From: Synergistes sp.
GTDB taxonomy: Bacteria > Synergistota > Synergistia > Synergistales > Synergistaceae
Direction: 5' to 3'
DNA: 5,578 nt
NCBI GenBank assembly: GCA_016288355.1
Contig: JAEEYY010000072.1
Span: forward strand, 1 to 5,578
Positions 5,419 through 5,578 of the stretch are shown here, one piece after another. The notes below the pieces were generated by a model. It made no database searches, was not told the DNA's origin, and worked only from the letters and a program-made list of their open reading frames with translations. The translations under genes were made by a program, and so were the position numbers. Numbering within the stretch: position 1 is the stretch's first letter; each line of letters begins with the position of its first letter.

Positions 5419-5578
5419 ATGGAATCTGATATGACATTAACAGCAATGAGAACTTTAATATCAACTCTTCAAGAAGAAGATTATAGGACTTTTGTTAAAG
5501 CATTGATATCTGTTGAAACTGAGAATATGAATGAAGAAGAACTTGATATGATGTATTATAAATTTATGGAAGATGATA
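5419..5578 (+). CDS. Unknown AT-rich ORF, 5' part (runs off the window)
   Basis: I do not recognise this gene. From ATG 5419 (MESDMTLTAMRTLIS...) or ATG 5431 (MTLTAMRTLIS..., with GGA seven bases upstream) the frame is open to the window end, giving about 50 residues. They are acidic and probably helical (QEEDYRTFVKALISVETEN, then NEEELDMMYYKFMEDD). There is no signal peptide. The codons are strongly A/T-ending, unlike ileS or the hydrolase, which suggests acquisition from a different genome. It follows repeat D by about 30 bases and is therefore the next cassette content if the array reading is right. Confidence 0.55.
   Translation, partial: MESDMTLTAMRTLISTLQEEDYRTFVKALISVETENMNEEELDMMYYKFMEDD

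Overview
The window looks like a bacterial chromosome segment of moderately high GC content with an accessory block at its right end. The IleRS and RluD-type proteins are of ordinary bacterial type. A Gram-negative-style anaerobe such as a Synergistota member would fit the protein flavour, but that is a weak impression and not a placement.

Left part (3-2895), housekeeping. An isoleucyl-tRNA synthetase gene enters from the left without its N-terminal third. It keeps the end of its editing domain, the KMSKS loop, the anticodon-binding region and a C-terminal zinc knuckle. A gene for an RluA/RluD-family 23S rRNA pseudouridine synthase overlaps or closely follows it on the same strand. Its true start is uncertain, because a 12-bp perfect inverted repeat lies inside its apparent N-terminal extension.

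Middle (2896-4225). A 319-base gap holds an AT-rich promoter-like stretch and then a GC-richer leader closed by a perfect 9+9 base long-range stem. The leader ends in a strong Shine-Dalgarno in front of a secreted DUF3089-type alpha/beta hydrolase.

Right part (about 4241-5578), the most interesting region. A hairpin-forming repeat of 34-36 bases (arms GTTGAACG / CGTTCAAC, loop rich in GCAC, TTTTT and GGGGG) occurs three times in clear form and once or twice in decayed form, always in the same orientation. Each interval between copies holds one small unrelated ORF. In order these are a 41-49 aa basic peptide, a secreted protein of six SFP repeats (probably the 7(1)-knot family), a start-less fragment of a phage/ICE-type polyvalent protein with an HELGH motif, and an AT-rich ORF running off the window. 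Two of the ORFs take their TGA stop from the repeat itself. This looks like a gene-cassette array organised by short palindromic repeats. It recalls an integron, but the repeats are much shorter than attC sites and their end boxes do not match attC in the right order. No recombinase is visible in the window.
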